A DNA stretch of 5,747 nucleotides, taken from NCBI GenBank assembly GCA_030533035.1, contig JAUNJW010000142.1, forward strand, positions 1 through 5,747, written 5' to 3'. Source of the DNA: Erysipelotrichaceae bacterium. Its GTDB lineage: Bacteria; Bacillota_I; Bacilli_A; Erysipelotrichales; Erysipelotrichaceae. The notes under the pieces were generated by a model. That model had not been told where the DNA came from. It ran no database searches and saw only the letters and a list, made by a program, of their open reading frames with translations. The translations under genes were made by a program, and so were the position numbers. Below, in pieces: positions 4,643 through 5,747 of the stretch. Position 1 is the first letter of the stretch, and every line of letters begins with the position of its first letter.

Positions 4643-5747
4643 ATGGAAATCAAGAAAGTATTTACTACAGGCCTGGCAGCCCTCATGAGCGTAACAATGC
4701 TCGCCGGCTGCAGCGGTTCCAAACCCGCTGATGGCGGTTCAAAAGAAGATTCATCCGCAGCAGAAACAGTCACAGCTACAGTCACAGTATGGGGCCCTCA
4801 GGAAGACCAGTCCAAGGACAATGGCGAATGGCTCCAGACAATGTGCGACAAGTTCAATGAAGCACATCCTGAATGGGATCTGACATTCACATACGGTGTC
4901 TGCTCCGAAGGCGACGCCAAGACAAATGTCGGCACAGACCCCAGCGCAGCAGCTGACGTCTACATGTTCGCAAACGACCAGATCCCTGACCTGATCAAAG
5001 CCAACGGCATCGCTGAACTCGGCGGAGCAAATGTTGAGACAATGAAGTCCAACAACTCCCAGACAACAGTCAACACAGTTTCCTACAACGGATCTGTTTA
5101 CGGCTTCCCGTTCACAGCCAACACATGGTTCATGTACTATGACAAGAGCGTCTTCTCCGAAGACGACATCAAGTCCCTCGATGCAATGCTCGAAAAGGGC
5201 AAGGTTGCTTTCCCGCTCGAGAACTCCTGGTATCTCGCTTCCTTCTATGTAGCTAACGGATGCACACTGTTCGGTGAAGACGGCGGCAGCGCAGACGCAG
5301 GCATTGACTTCTCCGGTGACAAGGCAGTCGCAGTTACAGATTATCTCGTTGACCTGGTCAAGAACCCGAACTTCGCAAACGGCGATGTAGGCTCTGTCTC
5401 TGACGCAAAGGCATTCTTCTCCGGCACATGGGACTACTCCAAGGCTACAGACGCTTACGGCGACAACACAGGCATCGCTGCTCTGCCGACAATTACAATC
5501 AACGGTGAAGCAAAGCAGATGAAGTCCTTCGCAGGCTCCAAGGCAGTCGGCGTCAACCCGGCAACCGCTCTCTATGGCGAACATCCTGAAATCGCTGTTG
5601 CACTGGCTGCTTACCTGGCAGGCACAGAAGCTCAGCAGGCTCACTATGATCTGAGAAACATCATCCCGACCGACAAGAACATCAACGTCGGCGACGACGC
5701 TCTGGCAAAGGCACAGATGGACACAATGAGCTACTCCTCCATCGTTC
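4643..5747 (+). CDS. MalE-like sugar ABC-transporter substrate-binding lipoprotein, 3' end cut by window
   Basis: 368 residues are visible; about 40-60 more would be expected. The N-terminus is a lipoprotein signal: basic MEIKK, a hydrophobic core and the lipobox LAGC with lipid-modified Cys23, then a Ser/Gly/Glu-rich tether to about residue 45. The mature part begins TVTVWGPQED and continues with FNEAHPEW, ADVYMFANDQI, SYNGSVYGFPFTANTWFMYYDKSVF, AFFSGTWDY, GIAALPT and FAGSKAVGVNP. These are landmarks of family-1 extracellular solute-binding proteins of the maltose/maltodextrin type. It would capture an oligosaccharide outside the membrane and pass it to permeases expected just beyond the window. 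The exact sugar is not determinable, and the MalE label is by resemblance. Codon choice is strongly biased (ACA, AAC, GAC, TCC, AAG), unlike the other genes here, which fits high expression. Control is by the operator pair at 4589-4612. Confidence 0.92.
   Translation, partial: MEIKKVFTTGLAALMSVTMLAGCSGSKPADGGSKEDSSAAETVTATVTVWGPQEDQSKDNGEWLQTMCDKFNEAHPEWDLTFTYGVCSEGDAKTNVGTDPSAAADVYMFANDQIPDLIKANGIAELGGANVETMKSNNSQTTVNTVSYNGSVYGFPFTANTWFMYYDKSVFSEDDIKSLDAMLEKGKVAFPLENSWYLASFYVANGCTLFGEDGGSADAGIDFSGDKAVAVTDYLVDLVKNPNFANGDVGSVSDAKAFFSGTWDYSKATDAYGDNTGIAALPTITINGEAKQMKSFAGSKAVGVNPATALYGEHPEIAVALAAYLAGTEAQQAHYDLRNIIPTDKNINVGDDALAKAQMDTMSYSSIV

Noticed and set aside
4751..5644. 297-residue Cys/Val-rich minus-strand open frame
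   Set aside because: It mirrors the strongly biased codons (ACA, GCA, AAC) of the binding-protein gene, whose complements read as Cys and Val. It has no domain and no start context.

Overview
The window looks like chromosomal DNA of a low-to-mid GC Gram-positive bacterium (Bacillota/Firmicutes). The signs are strong AGGAGG-type ribosome binding sites, a lipobox-bearing sugar-binding lipoprotein next to a LacI-type repressor, and a pair of COG0523 (CobW-like) GTPases, one carrying a C-terminal YcgQ/DUF1980-like domain. Base composition is near balanced, and a gut-type Firmicute is a reasonable guess; the exact lineage cannot be read from the sequence. No mobile element, CRISPR array, tRNA or rRNA was seen.

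Layout, left to right. (1) 1-1065, plus strand: the C-terminal part of a type-B carboxylesterase, cut by the window edge and closed by a hairpin terminator near 1084-1126. (2) 1131-3346, minus strand: a two-gene metal-homeostasis operon. The first gene (start 3346) is a canonical COG0523 GTPase with Walker A and CxCC motifs and an exceptionally long His/Asp/Glu linker. An in-frame amber codon at 2570-2572 interrupts it inside that linker. The same reading frame continues without another stop through a recognisable CobW C-terminal domain to a TAA at 2069-2071, which overlaps the ATG of the second gene (TAATG). The second gene (1131-2069) is a degenerate COG0523 paralogue without CxCC, fused to a YcgQ/DUF1980-like domain. 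(3) 3347-3517: a divergent control region. (4) 3518-4540, plus strand: a LacI-family repressor. (5) 4643 to the window end, plus strand: a MalE-like sugar-binding lipoprotein, cut at its C-terminus.

How the parts work together. The repressor and the binding protein appear to form one sugar-uptake regulon. Both genes have a sigma-A-like promoter, and in each case, exactly 12 nt after the -10 hexamer, two abutting 12-bp operator-like sites of the form GGAAACGTTTCC. This points to autoregulation plus control of the transporter, and a possible CcpA site sits inside the transporter promoter. The minus-strand operon is probably unrelated to sugar use. By family precedent it would supply or allocate zinc or a similar metal.

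The most notable observation is the amber codon inside the His-rich GTPase, with its downstream domain and translational coupling preserved. It is a recent nonsense mutation, a readthrough event or a sequence error, and the window alone cannot decide among them.
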